DNA from: UBA7803 sp963822255
GTDB lineage: Bacteria > Pseudomonadota > Gammaproteobacteria > Pseudomonadales > Azotimanducaceae
Assembly: GCA_963822255.1 (NCBI GenBank)
Contig: CAWGGV010000009.1
Location: 186,001 to 250,000 of the forward strand
Reading direction: 5' to 3'
Length of the DNA stretch: 64,000 nt
Below are positions 35,308-44,821 of this stretch, piece by piece. A program made the position numbers and the translations under genes. How positions within the stretch are numbered: position 1 is the stretch's first letter; every line of letters starts with the position of its first letter. The notes beneath the pieces were generated by a model, which worked only from the letters and a program-made list of their open reading frames with translations, ran no database searches and was not told the origin of the DNA.

Positions 35308-35408
35308 GCGATTGCCCTGCTGCCCGCCTGTGGGAGCGATCTCCAGATCGCGACTGCCCTGCTGCCCGCCCGTGGGAGCGATCTGCAGATCGCGACTGCC
35401 CTGCTCGG
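35308..35408. repeat. 42-bp tandem repeat containing REP-like palindromes (2.4 copies)
   Basis: Units at 35308-35349 and 35350-35391 plus a 17-bp partial copy differ at only a few positions. Each contains GTGGGAGCGATCT followed by AGATCGCGA, an inverted repeat. Immediately after, GCGGCGAAAGCTTGCCCGCG (about 35416-35436) is a second palindrome type. These fit the REP elements common in gammaproteobacteria. The array fills the 35269-35467 gap between the AhpD-like gene and the peroxidase remnant. Confidence 0.75.
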
Positions 35409-35467
35409 TTCCCCCGCGGCGAAAGCTTGCCCGCGGGCGTGCCGATCCGGCTGCCGGCGCGGAGGAA

Positions 35468-35985
35468 TCAGCGTTGCGGGCGCGGCGTCGAGGATACGCT
35501 CGGCGGCAGCACGGGGTACACCACCTCGGGCTGGTTGCCGGTGAGGCTCAGCAGGAACTTCGTGATGAGGTCGATCTCACGGTCGCTGAGCGCCGCGCCG
35601 AGCTGGCTGGTGCCCATGATCCCCACGGCCTGACCCAGGTCCCACACCTTGCCGGTGTGAAAGTAAGGCGGGGTCAGCTCGATGTTGCGCAGCGTCGGCA
35701 CCTTGAACACGTACTGATCGCTCACGGTGTGGGTCACGGCGAACCGGCCTTTGTCGGTGGCCGGCAGAACGTCGGCTCCGGGACGTTCCACCACCCCGAA
35801 CGGCGCGTACTGGCCGCCACCGACGTTGACGCCGTTGTGACAGCCGGCGCAGCCCTTGAACAGATCGAGGCCCTCGCGCTGGTCGGCGCTGAGTGCCGTC
35901 TCGTCGCCGCGCAGATATTGATCGAACGGCGCGTCGGGCGTCAGCAGGGTCTCGTGAAGGACGCCGGTAGCGGCGAGCAACTGGC
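35468..35985 (-). pseudogene. 5'-truncated cytochrome c peroxidase (MauG/CcpA type)
   Basis: Only the C-terminal heme domain remains: LLTPDAPFDQYLRGDETALS, then the heme site CAGCH (FKGCAGCHNGVNVGG), KVPTLRNIELTPPYFHTG and an ordinary C-terminus. A complete diheme peroxidase would have another ~170-200 residues including a signal peptide and a second CxxCH; none is found in any frame upstream. The similarity fades near 35985, close to the divergent start of the propeller gene at 36102. It looks like a deletion or rearrangement remnant beside a REP array rather than a frameshift. Confidence 0.75.
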
Positions 35986-36101
35986 GGCGGTGCGATTCTG
36001 AGCACAGCTCCTGGCCATCGCTGCTTCGGGTTTCCCTGATGCGGTCATCGAGCCCAGTCGGCGCAAACTGGAACACCAACTCATCACGGCGAGGCGAAGC
36101 G

Positions 36102-38333
36102 ATGTCGCGAACCCGCGAATTCTGCACACCCCCTCTCACGGGGCGCCGCGCATGCCGCATCTGGCTGTTCCTCACCTGCGGGCTCTGCGCCGCCGCCAGT
36201 GCCGAGCAGCTCGACTGGCTGCAGCTCGTCGGGCTGCCGGGCAACGACTACATCCACGACATTGCCACCCATGCGAGTGGCATCTACGTGGCGGGCGCGC
36301 TGAACGGACCGGACGACAACGACGCCTACGTCCGCCGGTTCGATTCCGAAGGCCACGTGATCTGGACCCGCCGGCTCGACTTCGCCGAGCCGGGCGGGAC
36401 GTCCTGGGAGCAAGGCCTCAGCCTTGCTGTCGATGATGCAGCCGGCGTGTTCGTCGGCGGGTATCTCGAATGTGTGTCCAGCTGCAGCCTCGGCGACTAC
36501 GGCGCCTTTCTGGCGCACCTCGACCTGAACGGAGCCATCGTGTGGGCGCGGTTGATCCCCGACATGACCTTCGCCGCGCGGACAGTCGTTCGTGGCGGAG
36601 CGCTGTACGTCGCCGGCGCGCGGGACGGCCCGAGCGCCGGCGCCGTGCTCGCCAAGCTGGACCTCGACGGCAACCCGATCTGGACCTATGCGCCGGGCGG
36701 TGGCGACTCGTTGTCCGACATCGTGGTGGACGACAGCGGGATCTACGGCGTTGGCGCGCTCGCCGCCGCCGTCATTCAGCCTTTCGATCTGGATGGCAAT
36801 CCACTGTCACCGATCGGCTCGGACGGCTTCATGGCAAGGCACATCGTCGGCGACGCTTCCGGCCTCTACGTCATCGGCCAGCAAGGACCGGCGCTGAAGT
36901 GGGAGTTGCGGAAGTACGTCCGCGGCGGCCAGCTTCTGTGGAATCGAGCGCTGGCCATCCCACCCGCGACCCTCGATATCGACGCGGACGGTCTGCTGCT
37001 GGGGGGCCAGTTCGTTTCCCGGTACACGCGCGACGGCGATTTCGTCTGGCGGGGCAGCCTGGGAGAGCCAGCCCCGGCCGTGGTATACGCGGGAGCCCCT
37101 TACCAGGATCGGCTGCTGCTCGGAGGCTGGGACCATCGGGGCGGGACAGAAGACGCGATGAACTCGTTTCTCGCCCGGTTTTCCTTCACTCATCCGCCGC
37201 AGCTGCGATCCCTCGGTGAGCTGAACGGTACACCAGCAGTCGCGGTGATGATCCACGACAGCCAGCGTTCACGCGTCGTCATCAAGATCAGCGATGTCCG
37301 GAGTCGAGCGCTCTTGAACCAGTTCGACGCCTCGGCAGCAGGCTATCCGCAGGATCTGGTCGTGCTGCCGGACCTGTCCGGCAACGGCTCGCCGGAGCTC
37401 GCGATATTCGGCGTGCAGACGCCGTCGGGCGCCCTGGTCGCAGACATCCGCGACGCCTTGACCGGCGCTGCCCTCGGAACGGTGCCTTTCAACAAGGGAT
37501 ACGCGCCAGCGGAGTTCGCCGCGCTCCCGCACCTCGCGGGCGACGACACGGGGCTGGTCGTGCTCGGCGCCTCTACCGCCGATCGCGGGCTGCGTGCGCA
37601 GATCCGGTCCGCCACCACCGGCGCCGCCGTCTCGACCGTCGCATTCGACCCCTACTTGGACACACAGCCCTACACCGAGCTTGCCGTGCTCCCGGCCCCC
37701 CAGGCCAGCGGCGGGCCGGGCCTCGCAGTCGCCTCGGTCGCTAGCAGGGTAGTCAGGTTCGACCGTGGCTCCGTTCCGGTGCTGGTCAAGAAAGCCGTTA
37801 CCGGTGCGCTGGTCACCGAGTTCCAGCTCGGCGTCTCGCACGCACTGCTGGACTCGGCTGCGCTCCGGGACATGAACGGCAACGGCGGTGCGGACCTGGC
37901 GTTCCTGGAGCTCGGTCCTCAATTTGCCGCTGGCAATGGGCCGCAGCGCGACGTTCGCGTCGCCGTTCAGGACGGCCGCACCGGCGGGCTGGTGCGCAAC
38001 GTGTACTACACCAAGCGGCAAAGCCCGGTGCAGCTCGTCATCGTGCCTGATCTCAACGGCAACGGGTCCCCGGAGGGCGGCGTTCTGGCGGTCGACGTCT
38101 CGGCCGATCTGGATATCCTGGAGATCAAGGACCTGGGAACCGGCGCGTTCGTCCGCAGAGTCTCGTTCCCCCATGCCGGATGGATTCAGCGGGGTGTGGA
38201 CGTGGTGCCCGATATCGACGGCAACGGCAGCTCCGAGGTGGCAGAGCTCCAGGAACGCAGATCCGACGGCGCCCTCCGGTTGCTGGTTAAGGACGCCCGG
38301 ACCGGTGAGCGGGTTCACTACATGGGCATTTAA
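36102..38333 (+). CDS. Secreted beta-propeller protein with FG-GAP-like calcium loops
   Basis: 743 aa. A signal peptide (about 1-35, ending AAASA) is followed by SBBP/PQQ-like repeats such as LAKLDLDGNPIWTYAP and FDSEGHVIWTRRL (residues about 40-370). A second half has repeated D-x-N/D-x-NG loops: LPDLSGNGSPELAIF, LRDMNGNGGADLAFL, VPDLNGNGSPEGG and VPDIDGNGSSEVAEL. These resemble integrin-type FG-GAP or VCBS repeats and may bind calcium. Likely surface or extracellular; no catalytic motif is seen. ATG 36102 follows GAGGCGAAGCG. It is divergent from the peroxidase remnant. Confidence 0.75.
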   Translation: MSRTREFCTPPLTGRRACRIWLFLTCGLCAAASAEQLDWLQLVGLPGNDYIHDIATHASGIYVAGALNGPDDNDAYVRRFDSEGHVIWTRRLDFAEPGGTSWEQGLSLAVDDAAGVFVGGYLECVSSCSLGDYGAFLAHLDLNGAIVWARLIPDMTFAARTVVRGGALYVAGARDGPSAGAVLAKLDLDGNPIWTYAPGGGDSLSDIVVDDSGIYGVGALAAAVIQPFDLDGNPLSPIGSDGFMARHIVGDASGLYVIGQQGPALKWELRKYVRGGQLLWNRALAIPPATLDIDADGLLLGGQFVSRYTRDGDFVWRGSLGEPAPAVVYAGAPYQDRLLLGGWDHRGGTEDAMNSFLARFSFTHPPQLRSLGELNGTPAVAVMIHDSQRSRVVIKISDVRSRALLNQFDASAAGYPQDLVVLPDLSGNGSPELAIFGVQTPSGALVADIRDALTGAALGTVPFNKGYAPAEFAALPHLAGDDTGLVVLGASTADRGLRAQIRSATTGAAVSTVAFDPYLDTQPYTELAVLPAPQASGGPGLAVASVASRVVRFDRGSVPVLVKKAVTGALVTEFQLGVSHALLDSAALRDMNGNGGADLAFLELGPQFAAGNGPQRDVRVAVQDGRTGGLVRNVYYTKRQSPVQLVIVPDLNGNGSPEGGVLAVDVSADLDILEIKDLGTGAFVRRVSFPHAGWIQRGVDVVPDIDGNGSSEVAELQERRSDGALRLLVKDARTGERVHYMGI

Positions 38334-38453
38334 TGCCGGCAACGGCGCTCGAAGGAATGCGGCCGCAGCCGCGACCGCCATCGGGTGTACCGCGACAAGG
38401 ACTACACTTGCGCGCCATGCGCCAGCAGCGGCCATGCAGCGGAGGAACGACAA

Positions 38454-39317
38454 GTGAAATTCGGTCTGCGTTATTGCAATACCGGCCGCGGCGCCGATCC
38501 GGCCCAGGCGGTGGAACTCGCCCAGGCGGCCGAGGAGGCGGGCTTCGACTCGCTGTGGACCGTGGAGCACACGGTGGTTCCGGCCGACTACCGGTCCGCC
38601 TATCCCTACTCGCCCGACGGCAAGATGGCGGGCGGCCGCGACGACTTTGCCATCCCCGACCCTCTGGTTTGGTTGGCCTACGTGGCGGCGGCGACCCGCC
38701 GCATCCGGCTGGCGACCGGCATCCTGATTCTGCCCCAGCACAACCCGGTGATCACCGCCAAGCAGGTTGCGACCCTCGATCATCTGTCGGGCGGCCGGGT
38801 GCTGCTCGGCATCGGAGTGGGCTGGCTGGAGGAAGAGTTCGCTGCCATCGGCGCGGACTTCGCCACCCGCGGCGCGCGCGCCGACGAATACGTCGAAGCC
38901 ATGCGCGCCCTGTGGAGTCAGGAGCGGCCGAGCTACCAGGGCCGGTTCGTGACCTTCACCGACGCCTACTGCCGGCCGCGGCCGCCCCACGGGGCCGTGC
39001 CGATCATCGTCGGCGGCCATTCCCGAGCGGCCGCGCGCCGCGCCGGGCGGCTCGGCGACGGCTTCTTCCCGGCCCGGGGCTTGTCCGAGGATCTGCTCGC
39101 CCTGGCCCGTGACACGGCGCGGCAACACGGCCGCGACCCGGAGGCGCTGGAAGTCACGGCGAGCTTTCCCGAGCGCTTCGAGGATCTGGACGGGCTGCGG
39201 CGACTGGGGGTAACCCGGGTGCTGGTGCCGATGGGGCAGATGCCGGGCATGGCCGCCCATGCCGGAACGCCGGACGCCGTGCTGGCGTTTCGCGAGCACA
39301 TCGAGCGCTACGCCTGA
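38454..39317 (+). CDS. LLM-class flavin oxidoreductase (F420-dependent type), second copy
   Basis: 287 aa, paralogue of 12182-13036: WTVEHTVVPADYRSAYPYS, TGILILPQHNPVITAKQ, LSGGRVLLGIGVGWLEEEF and PIIVGGHSRAAARRAGRLGDG. Same reaction class (reduction or oxygenation with F420 or FMN); substrate unknown. The GTG start at 38454 is clear because GGAGGAACGA lies upstream at good spacing. It follows the propeller gene by 120 bp and stands alone before the convergent transglycosylase. Confidence 0.83.
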   Translation: MKFGLRYCNTGRGADPAQAVELAQAAEEAGFDSLWTVEHTVVPADYRSAYPYSPDGKMAGGRDDFAIPDPLVWLAYVAAATRRIRLATGILILPQHNPVITAKQVATLDHLSGGRVLLGIGVGWLEEEFAAIGADFATRGARADEYVEAMRALWSQERPSYQGRFVTFTDAYCRPRPPHGAVPIIVGGHSRAAARRAGRLGDGFFPARGLSEDLLALARDTARQHGRDPEALEVTASFPERFEDLDGLRRLGVTRVLVPMGQMPGMAAHAGTPDAVLAFREHIERYA

Positions 39318-39362
39318 TCCCGGTTTGCGACGGCCGCTGTCGGCTGGCCCGCCCGTCGCGGA

Positions 39363-41238
39363 TTACCCACCGTAGCAGGCGCTCACCGCCAGCTCGCTGC
39401 CCGCTTTGATCTTCCGGTACTTGCTCGTAGAACAGCGCATCGACCTTCCTGCCCCGCGCGGAGGCGCCGGCACGCCGATAGCGGTCGTACTGCCGCGGCC
39501 CGCCGTTGTAGGCGGCGTAGGCGGAGCGCGCCAGGTTGTCGACGCCGCCGGCGGCCTGCTGCTCCCGGTGGCTCACCGCGTAGTCGACCATGTAGTGCTC
39601 GAGCACGTCGGCCCCCGCCCGGGCGTTGTAGGCGATGTCCCAGCGCAGCCCCTGCAGATCGTACAGGCCCCGCCACACCCGCGGGTTGACCTGCATGATC
39701 CCCAGGTCTCCCGAGCTCGATTCCATCGGCACCCGCTTGTCGTTCTTAGCCACGAACTGGCGCCAGCAGCTTTCCTGCCAGGCAGCGGTGAGCACGAGCC
39801 GGCGAAACACGTCGTGGAACGGCGCGGCGAGCTCAGTGGCGCCAAGCTGCTCACCCACCACGTGACCCAGGACGTCGCGGACCATCGGCAGGTAGACGTC
39901 CATGTCGCGGGGCTTCGGGACCCAGTTGTTGAGCTTTTTCACCACCCCGGCATCGACCCCGACGGCCGCCGCCGCAGTGGGCACCAGCCAGCCCAGCCAG
40001 CGGTCCAGCTGGCTGGTGTCGTCGTAGTCACTGGGCGGCGGCAGCGGCGGCCCGAAGCCGAGCACCCGGCGCAGCTCGGCGTCCACGGCGTCACCATGCT
40101 CGAGCGGATCGCCGGCCGCCCCCGGCGCGAGCATCCGGGCAAGCCGCCTCAGCCCGTCGCTCGAGATCTCGATGCCGGCCGCCGGCCCCAGCTCGTCGAG
40201 TGCTTTCAGCGCATTCCCGGCGCCGATGAAGGTGAGGTAGCGCCAGGTTCCGGCGCTGTCCGGCTGCCGCTCGGCGACGCTCTTCAGCACGGGGGTCAAC
40301 CCCTGCCAGGCGTGCACGAACAACCTCCGCGCCGGGTCGGGGCCGCGCTGCCGGGGCTCGGCCAGCACGCCCACCAGCTCGCGCCGCAGCTCCACCAGGA
40401 CCTCGAGCAGCGACGCCGGCGCAGCGTCGCCCGGCCCCTCGCCGAGGGATTTCACCGTGTACGTGAAGAACCCGTCGACGGCGTCCAGGCGGCGCTCCAC
40501 GGCAGCGAGCTCGGCGTCGCTCAGCACCGCCTCCGGCCGCCGCGGCGGCGGAGCGGCGGGCATCACGGCATCCACGCCGAGAGTCACCGTAGCGGCCTGG
40601 TCGCTCACCTCAGCGGCGTCGACCGCCAGGCTGTCCGGCTGCACACCGGCGGTGGCTGACGGAGCGACCATCAGCCGCAGAACGTCCCGGAGCTGATCGA
40701 TCGGCTGGGCCAGGTCGAGGTCAATCCGCCGGATGCCGGCGGGCAGGAACTGCTCCAGCCCACGGCCGATCGCGGTGGACAAGGTCGCGGTGCTGCCGTC
40801 GGGCTGGAGTGCCCGCCAGGACTCCGTCTGCAGCACGATGCCGTCCCCGCCGGCGGCGACCTCGGGCCGCTGCGCGAACTCGAGCTCGCCGCTCCAGCTC
40901 ACCGCCAGCAGACAGCGGCTACCGATTGCGCGCCCGGCGCGCACCTCTGCCAGAGTGCGCAGCAGCACGCGGCCGCCGCCGAGGTGCACCTTCGGCCGAC
41001 GAAGCTCCAGGTACTGACAGCCCGTGCCGTCGTCGGCGACCCGCAACCGGCCGTCATCGGCGAACACGAGGTCGCGCACCAGGGACTCGAGCGCGCCGGC
41101 CGGCAGCGACACCGGAATCCGCACCCGCTCCGCCAGGCACGGCTGCGCCGCCGCGACCGTCACGAGCAGCGCAACCACCCGCCAGGCGCTTGCCCGACCC
41201 CACAACCGCGCAGCGCGGCGTCCGCCGGCGCCGGTCAA
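39363..41238 (-). CDS. Exported lytic transglycosylase (frame break near the 3' end)
   Basis: About 620 aa. A signal peptide (about 1-36, ending AQPCLA) precedes a ~400-residue N-terminal part of unknown fold and a C-terminal SLT domain. Catalytic Glu lies in TAAWQESCW; GDLGIMQVNP and SAYAAYNGGP are the other family motifs. It would cleave peptidoglycan glycan strands in the periplasm. The frame that ends the SLT domain breaks near 39424: one base less lets EQYRKIKAGSELAVSACYGG continue to TAA 39363-39365, which is more plausible than the Arg-rich tail of the other frame. The TTG start at 41238 overlaps the stop of the epimerase gene and is uncertain. Confidence 0.78.
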
Positions 41239-42209
41239 CGACCCAGCTCGGCGAGGATCGCATCCTCCGCCGAATAGTCGTAGCTGTAGCGGCTGCGCCC
41301 TTCACTGTCGTACCAGCGCCAGGCGTCGCGATAGCCGTCCTCGATGCCGAAGCGTGGCGCCCAGCCGGTGTCCGCGCGGGCGGCCTCGATGGACATGAAC
41401 GCTCCGCCCACCAAGGCTTCTCCCCAGTGCATGACCGGCGGATGGCGCCGGACCACCGACAGCGGCACGTTGACGATATCGGCCCGGGTGCCGAGCGCCC
41501 GGGCGATGAGGTGCACCACCCCCACCACACTGGTGATCTCCGCGCCGCCGACGTTGTAGGCGCGGCCGAGCACCCGCTCGTTGCCCATCAGCGCCACCAT
41601 CAGGCGCGCCACGTCGTTGATGTGCACGAGCTGGAGGGCGCCGAAGCCGTCGCCCGGCACGAGAATCGGCCGCCCCGCTTCCAGCCGCGCGAAGAACCAG
41701 GGATCGCGGGTCGGTTGAGGGCTGCGCGGGCCGAGGGTGTGGCCGACCCGAAGGCACGTCGCGGGAAACTGCTCGGTCTGCCAGAGGGAAAGCAGGTAGT
41801 CCTCGCAGCGAACCTTGTTCACTCCGTAGGCCTTGCGCCGATCATCGTCGTCCGGCGCGTGACGGCGGAAGTCTTCGCGGATCGGCAACACCAGGCTTCG
41901 CCGGTACACGGCCTGGGAGCTGGTGAAGACGTAGTGACGTACCCGTCCGCGGAACAGCTCCACCAGCGGCTTCACGTCGCTGACCGTGAATGCCGTATGG
42001 TCGAACACCACGTCGAAAGCATCCCGCTCCGCCGTGAGCGCGGCGGTGAGGGCGCCCGGCTCGCGCCGGTCGGCATGAATGCGTCGAACGCCCTCGGGCA
42101 GCGGCGCTTCGTGACTGTTGACGACCGTGACCTGGTGGCCGGCGGCTGCCAGCTCCCGAACCAGGTCGAGACCGATGTAGCGATTTCCTCCGGTGACCAG
42201 CACGCGCAT
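41235..42209 (-). CDS. NAD-dependent epimerase/dehydratase family protein (extended/atypical SDR)
   Basis: 324 aa. The nucleotide loop TGGNRYIG starts at residue 6, FTSSQAVY and the YxxxK pair in AYGVNKVRCED form the active site, and VHINDVARLMVALMG is typical of sugar-nucleotide epimerase-like proteins. The loop TGGNRYIG rather than TGxxGxxG puts it with the atypical group of RNA-binding/chloroplast CSP41-like proteins and NmrA-type sugar enzymes. Substrate unknown. It lies upstream of the lytic transglycosylase with overlapping ends, so a cell-envelope role is possible but unproven. Confidence 0.8.
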   Translation of the reverse strand: MRVLVTGGNRYIGLDLVRELAAAGHQVTVVNSHEAPLPEGVRRIHADRREPGALTAALTAERDAFDVVFDHTAFTVSDVKPLVELFRGRVRHYVFTSSQAVYRRSLVLPIREDFRRHAPDDDDRRKAYGVNKVRCEDYLLSLWQTEQFPATCLRVGHTLGPRSPQPTRDPWFFARLEAGRPILVPGDGFGALQLVHINDVARLMVALMGNERVLGRAYNVGGAEITSVVGVVHLIARALGTRADIVNVPLSVVRRHPPVMHWGEALVGGAFMSIEAARADTGWAPRFGIEDGYRDAWRWYDSEGRSRYSYDYSAEDAILAELGR

Positions 42210-42318
42210 GGGTACGAGACTTCCTTGGCTTCGTCAGTGCTACTTTACGTCATCCCCGCGACGCTGTTCACTTCGGGAGCGCCCACCGCGGCCGCAGCGC
42301 CGCTCCCATGGAGGCATG

Positions 42319-43377
42319 ATGAACGTCGATGCCATCGTCGAAGAGCTCCTCGACTCGGACATTCCGTCGATCCGCTACAAGATCCGGGTGCGCGTCCTCG
42401 GCGAAGACCCGGCATCGCCATCGATCCGCCGCCTCCAGGACGAGATCCGCAGCTCGCCCCAGGTGGGCGCGCTGCTGCAGGGGCGCGGCGCGGCGGGACG
42501 CATCGGCCGGCCGCGGGCGGTATACGCCAAGTGGCAGGGCGCCCACTGGATCATGGCGAGTCTGGCCGACCTCGGCTATCCGCCGGGAGACGAGCGGCTG
42601 GCACCGCTCAAGGACCAGCTCCAGGACCACTGGCTGGCCCCGAAATTCTATGAGGAATTCCCCGCGTCCTCCCGGGCCGCCGCCTACCGCGGGACCGGCG
42701 TGCCCGTCATGCAGGGGCGCCACCGACGCTGCGCCTCGCAGCAGGCGAACGCGCTCTGGTCCATCCTCACCCTGGGCCTGGCCGACCGGCGCACCCACGA
42801 GCTGGCGGAACGCCTGCTCTACTGGCAGTGGCCCGACGGCGGCTGGAATTGTGACAAGAAACCCGACGCCAGCCACTCCTCGTTCATGGAGACGATCCTG
42901 CCGCTACGCGCGCTGGCTCTGTATGGCAACCTCACCGGCCACGCCGCGGCGCGCGCGGCTGCGGAGCGCGCTGCCAGCATCTTTCTCGAGCGGCAGCTGT
43001 ACCTGCGTCAGGCGGACGGATCGATCATTCACCGGGAATTCGTCTGCCTGCACTACCCGCTGTACTGGCACTACGACGTGCTGCATGGCCTGAAGGTGCT
43101 GGCCGAGGCCGGGTTCGTCGGCGACGAGCGCTGCCGGCCGGCGCTCACGCTGGTCGCCGGCAAACGGCTGCCCGATGGCGGCTGGCCGGCGGAACGCAAG
43201 TACTACAAAGCGTCGTCGACAGTGCAGCTCGGCAACGACCACGTGGACTGGGGCGGCACCAGCAGCCGGCGCATGAATCCATGGGTCACCGCCGATGCCC
43301 TGTTCGTGCTGCACACCGCCGGCCTGTGTTCTAATCCACGAGCCGAGCCGTCTGAAAACACGAGGAGCCCTGCATGA
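42319..43377 (+). CDS. Terpenoid-cyclase-fold (alpha/alpha barrel) protein of unknown function
   Basis: 352 aa. The helical-repeat protein has QW-like motifs WPDGGWNCD and LPDGGWPAE as in squalene/hopene cyclases and prenyltransferase beta subunits. It lacks the cyclase acid DxDD and the zinc residues of protein prenyltransferases, so neither activity can be claimed. Conserved-looking blocks include YAKWQGAHWIMASLADLGYP, HYPLYWHYDVLHGLKVLAEA and RMNPWVTADAL. The ATG at 42319 follows GGAGGC; ATG 42316 is equally in frame. Its TGA overlaps the ATG of the MDR enzyme, so it belongs with the MDR-VOC genes. Confidence 0.7.
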   Translation: MNVDAIVEELLDSDIPSIRYKIRVRVLGEDPASPSIRRLQDEIRSSPQVGALLQGRGAAGRIGRPRAVYAKWQGAHWIMASLADLGYPPGDERLAPLKDQLQDHWLAPKFYEEFPASSRAAAYRGTGVPVMQGRHRRCASQQANALWSILTLGLADRRTHELAERLLYWQWPDGGWNCDKKPDASHSSFMETILPLRALALYGNLTGHAAARAAAERAASIFLERQLYLRQADGSIIHREFVCLHYPLYWHYDVLHGLKVLAEAGFVGDERCRPALTLVAGKRLPDGGWPAERKYYKASSTVQLGNDHVDWGGTSSRRMNPWVTADALFVLHTAGLCSNPRAEPSENTRSPA

Positions 43378-44393
43378 ACGTCAACCGCCAATGGGTTCTG
43401 GCCCGCCGGCCTCACGGCATGGTCAACCGGGACGACTTCGAGTACCGGGAAACGGACATTCCGACCCCCGGGGACGGCGAGCTGCTGCTGCGCAACCTTT
43501 ATCTGTCTTTCGACCCCACCCAGCGGGGCTGGATGGAGGACCGCGAGAGCTACCTGCCGCCGGTGCAGATCGGTGAGGTCATGCGGGCGGGCTCGGTCGC
43601 CCAGGTGGCGGAATCCAACCACCCGGACTTCTACCGCGGCGACGTGGTGCAGACCACGGGCGGCTGGCAGGACTTCGTGGTGGTGCGCCCGGGTGGCGGG
43701 ATCATGCCGGCCACCCCCATCCCGCCCGGCGTACCCCCGACCCTGGCGCTCAGCGTGCTGGGCGTGACCGGGCTCACCGCCTACTGGGGGCTGCTCGACC
43801 TCGGCCGGCCCGAAGCCGGCGAGACGGTGCTGGTGTCCGGCGCGGCCGGTGCCACCGGTTCCGTTGCCGCGCAGATCGCCCGCATCAAGGGCTGTCGGGT
43901 GGTGGGCATTGCCGGCGGCGACACCAAGTGCCGCTGGCTCCGAGAGCAGGCGCGTCTCGACGGGGTGATCGACTACAAGAGCGAAGACGTCGGCCGTCGC
44001 ATCGGCGAGCTCTGCCCGGACGGGATCGACGTCTACTTCGACAACGTCGGCGGGCCCATGCTCGAAGCGGCGCTGGACCACATCGCCATGCGCGCCCGGG
44101 TAGTGCTGTGCGGCGGCATCTCGGGTTACAACGATACCGAGCCGCAGCCGGGACCGAAGAATCTGATGAACCTGGTGGTCATGCGCGCGCGCATGGAAGG
44201 GTTCATCGTGATCGACTACCTCGACCGCTCGGCGCAGGCGGCCGGGGACCTCATGGGCTGGATCGAAAGCGGCGAGCTGGTGCACCAGGAAGACATCCAG
44301 GAGGGCTTCGAGAACATCCCGGATACCTTGACGCGGCTCTTCACCGGCAAGAACCTCGGCAAGCAACTCCTCAGGATCGCCGATCCGGACTGA
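43374..44393 (+). CDS. NADP-dependent MDR oxidoreductase (CurA/prostaglandin reductase-like)
   Basis: 339 aa, zinc-free medium-chain dehydrogenase. YLSFDPTQRGWM, LGVTGLTAYWGLLDLG, the NADP loop SGAAGATGSVAAQIA and DVYFDNVGGPMLEAAL identify the branch that reduces alpha,beta-unsaturated carbonyls (curcumin reductase CurA, 15-oxoprostaglandin 13-reductase). ATG 43374 overlaps the stop of the preceding cyclase-fold gene. Eight bases separate it from the VOC gene, giving a three- or four-gene operon. The physiological substrate is unknown. Confidence 0.88.
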   Translation: MNVNRQWVLARRPHGMVNRDDFEYRETDIPTPGDGELLLRNLYLSFDPTQRGWMEDRESYLPPVQIGEVMRAGSVAQVAESNHPDFYRGDVVQTTGGWQDFVVVRPGGGIMPATPIPPGVPPTLALSVLGVTGLTAYWGLLDLGRPEAGETVLVSGAAGATGSVAAQIARIKGCRVVGIAGGDTKCRWLREQARLDGVIDYKSEDVGRRIGELCPDGIDVYFDNVGGPMLEAALDHIAMRARVVLCGGISGYNDTEPQPGPKNLMNLVVMRARMEGFIVIDYLDRSAQAAGDLMGWIESGELVHQEDIQEGFENIPDTLTRLFTGKNLGKQLLRIADPD

Positions 44394-44401
44394 CGGACCC
44401 C

Positions 44402-44818
44402 ATGGCAGCCATCGCGTTTACCGGCGCTGTGCATCACGTGGATCTGACGGTCCGCGACCTCGCGGCGTCCACGGCGTTCTACGACCGGTTGCTGCCGCTG
44501 CTCGGCTTCGGTCGGGTCAACTCCTCGCCGGACGGAACACCGAGCTGGGGCGGTGCAAGCGTCGAGTTCGGGCTGCAGGGAGCGCAGTCGGCGGGCGGGC
44601 ACGACCGCTACGCGCCGGGGCTTCATCACCTGGCGTTCACCGCGCCTTCCGCTCGGGCCGTGGACGAGCTGCACCGGCGCCTGGTGGAGCTCGGGGTGAC
44701 GATCATGGATCCGCCGGCGGAATATCCGGAGTACGGCCCCGGCTATTACGCGGTGTTCTTCTCGGACCCGGACGGCATCAAGCTCGAATACGCCTACACC
44801 CCCCGCTGGCCCCTCTGA
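44402..44818 (+). CDS. VOC-superfamily (glyoxalase/bleomycin resistance-like) protein
   Basis: 138 aa, one vicinal-oxygen-chelate domain of two beta-alpha-beta-beta-beta units. Metal-ligand-type residues are His in VHHVDLTVRDL, His in GLHHLAFTA and Glu in GIKLEYAYTP. Members include glyoxalases, dioxygenases and antibiotic-binding proteins, so the name is generic. It starts 8 bp after the MDR gene and ends 3 bp before the hydrolase gene on the same strand. Confidence 0.85.
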   Translation: MAAIAFTGAVHHVDLTVRDLAASTAFYDRLLPLLGFGRVNSSPDGTPSWGGASVEFGLQGAQSAGGHDRYAPGLHHLAFTAPSARAVDELHRRLVELGVTIMDPPAEYPEYGPGYYAVFFSDPDGIKLEYAYTPRWPL

Positions 44819-44821
44819 CCC

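Noticed and set aside
35308..35408. Possible CRISPR array
   Set aside because: The units abut directly as a tandem repeat with no unique spacers, and no cas genes are present.
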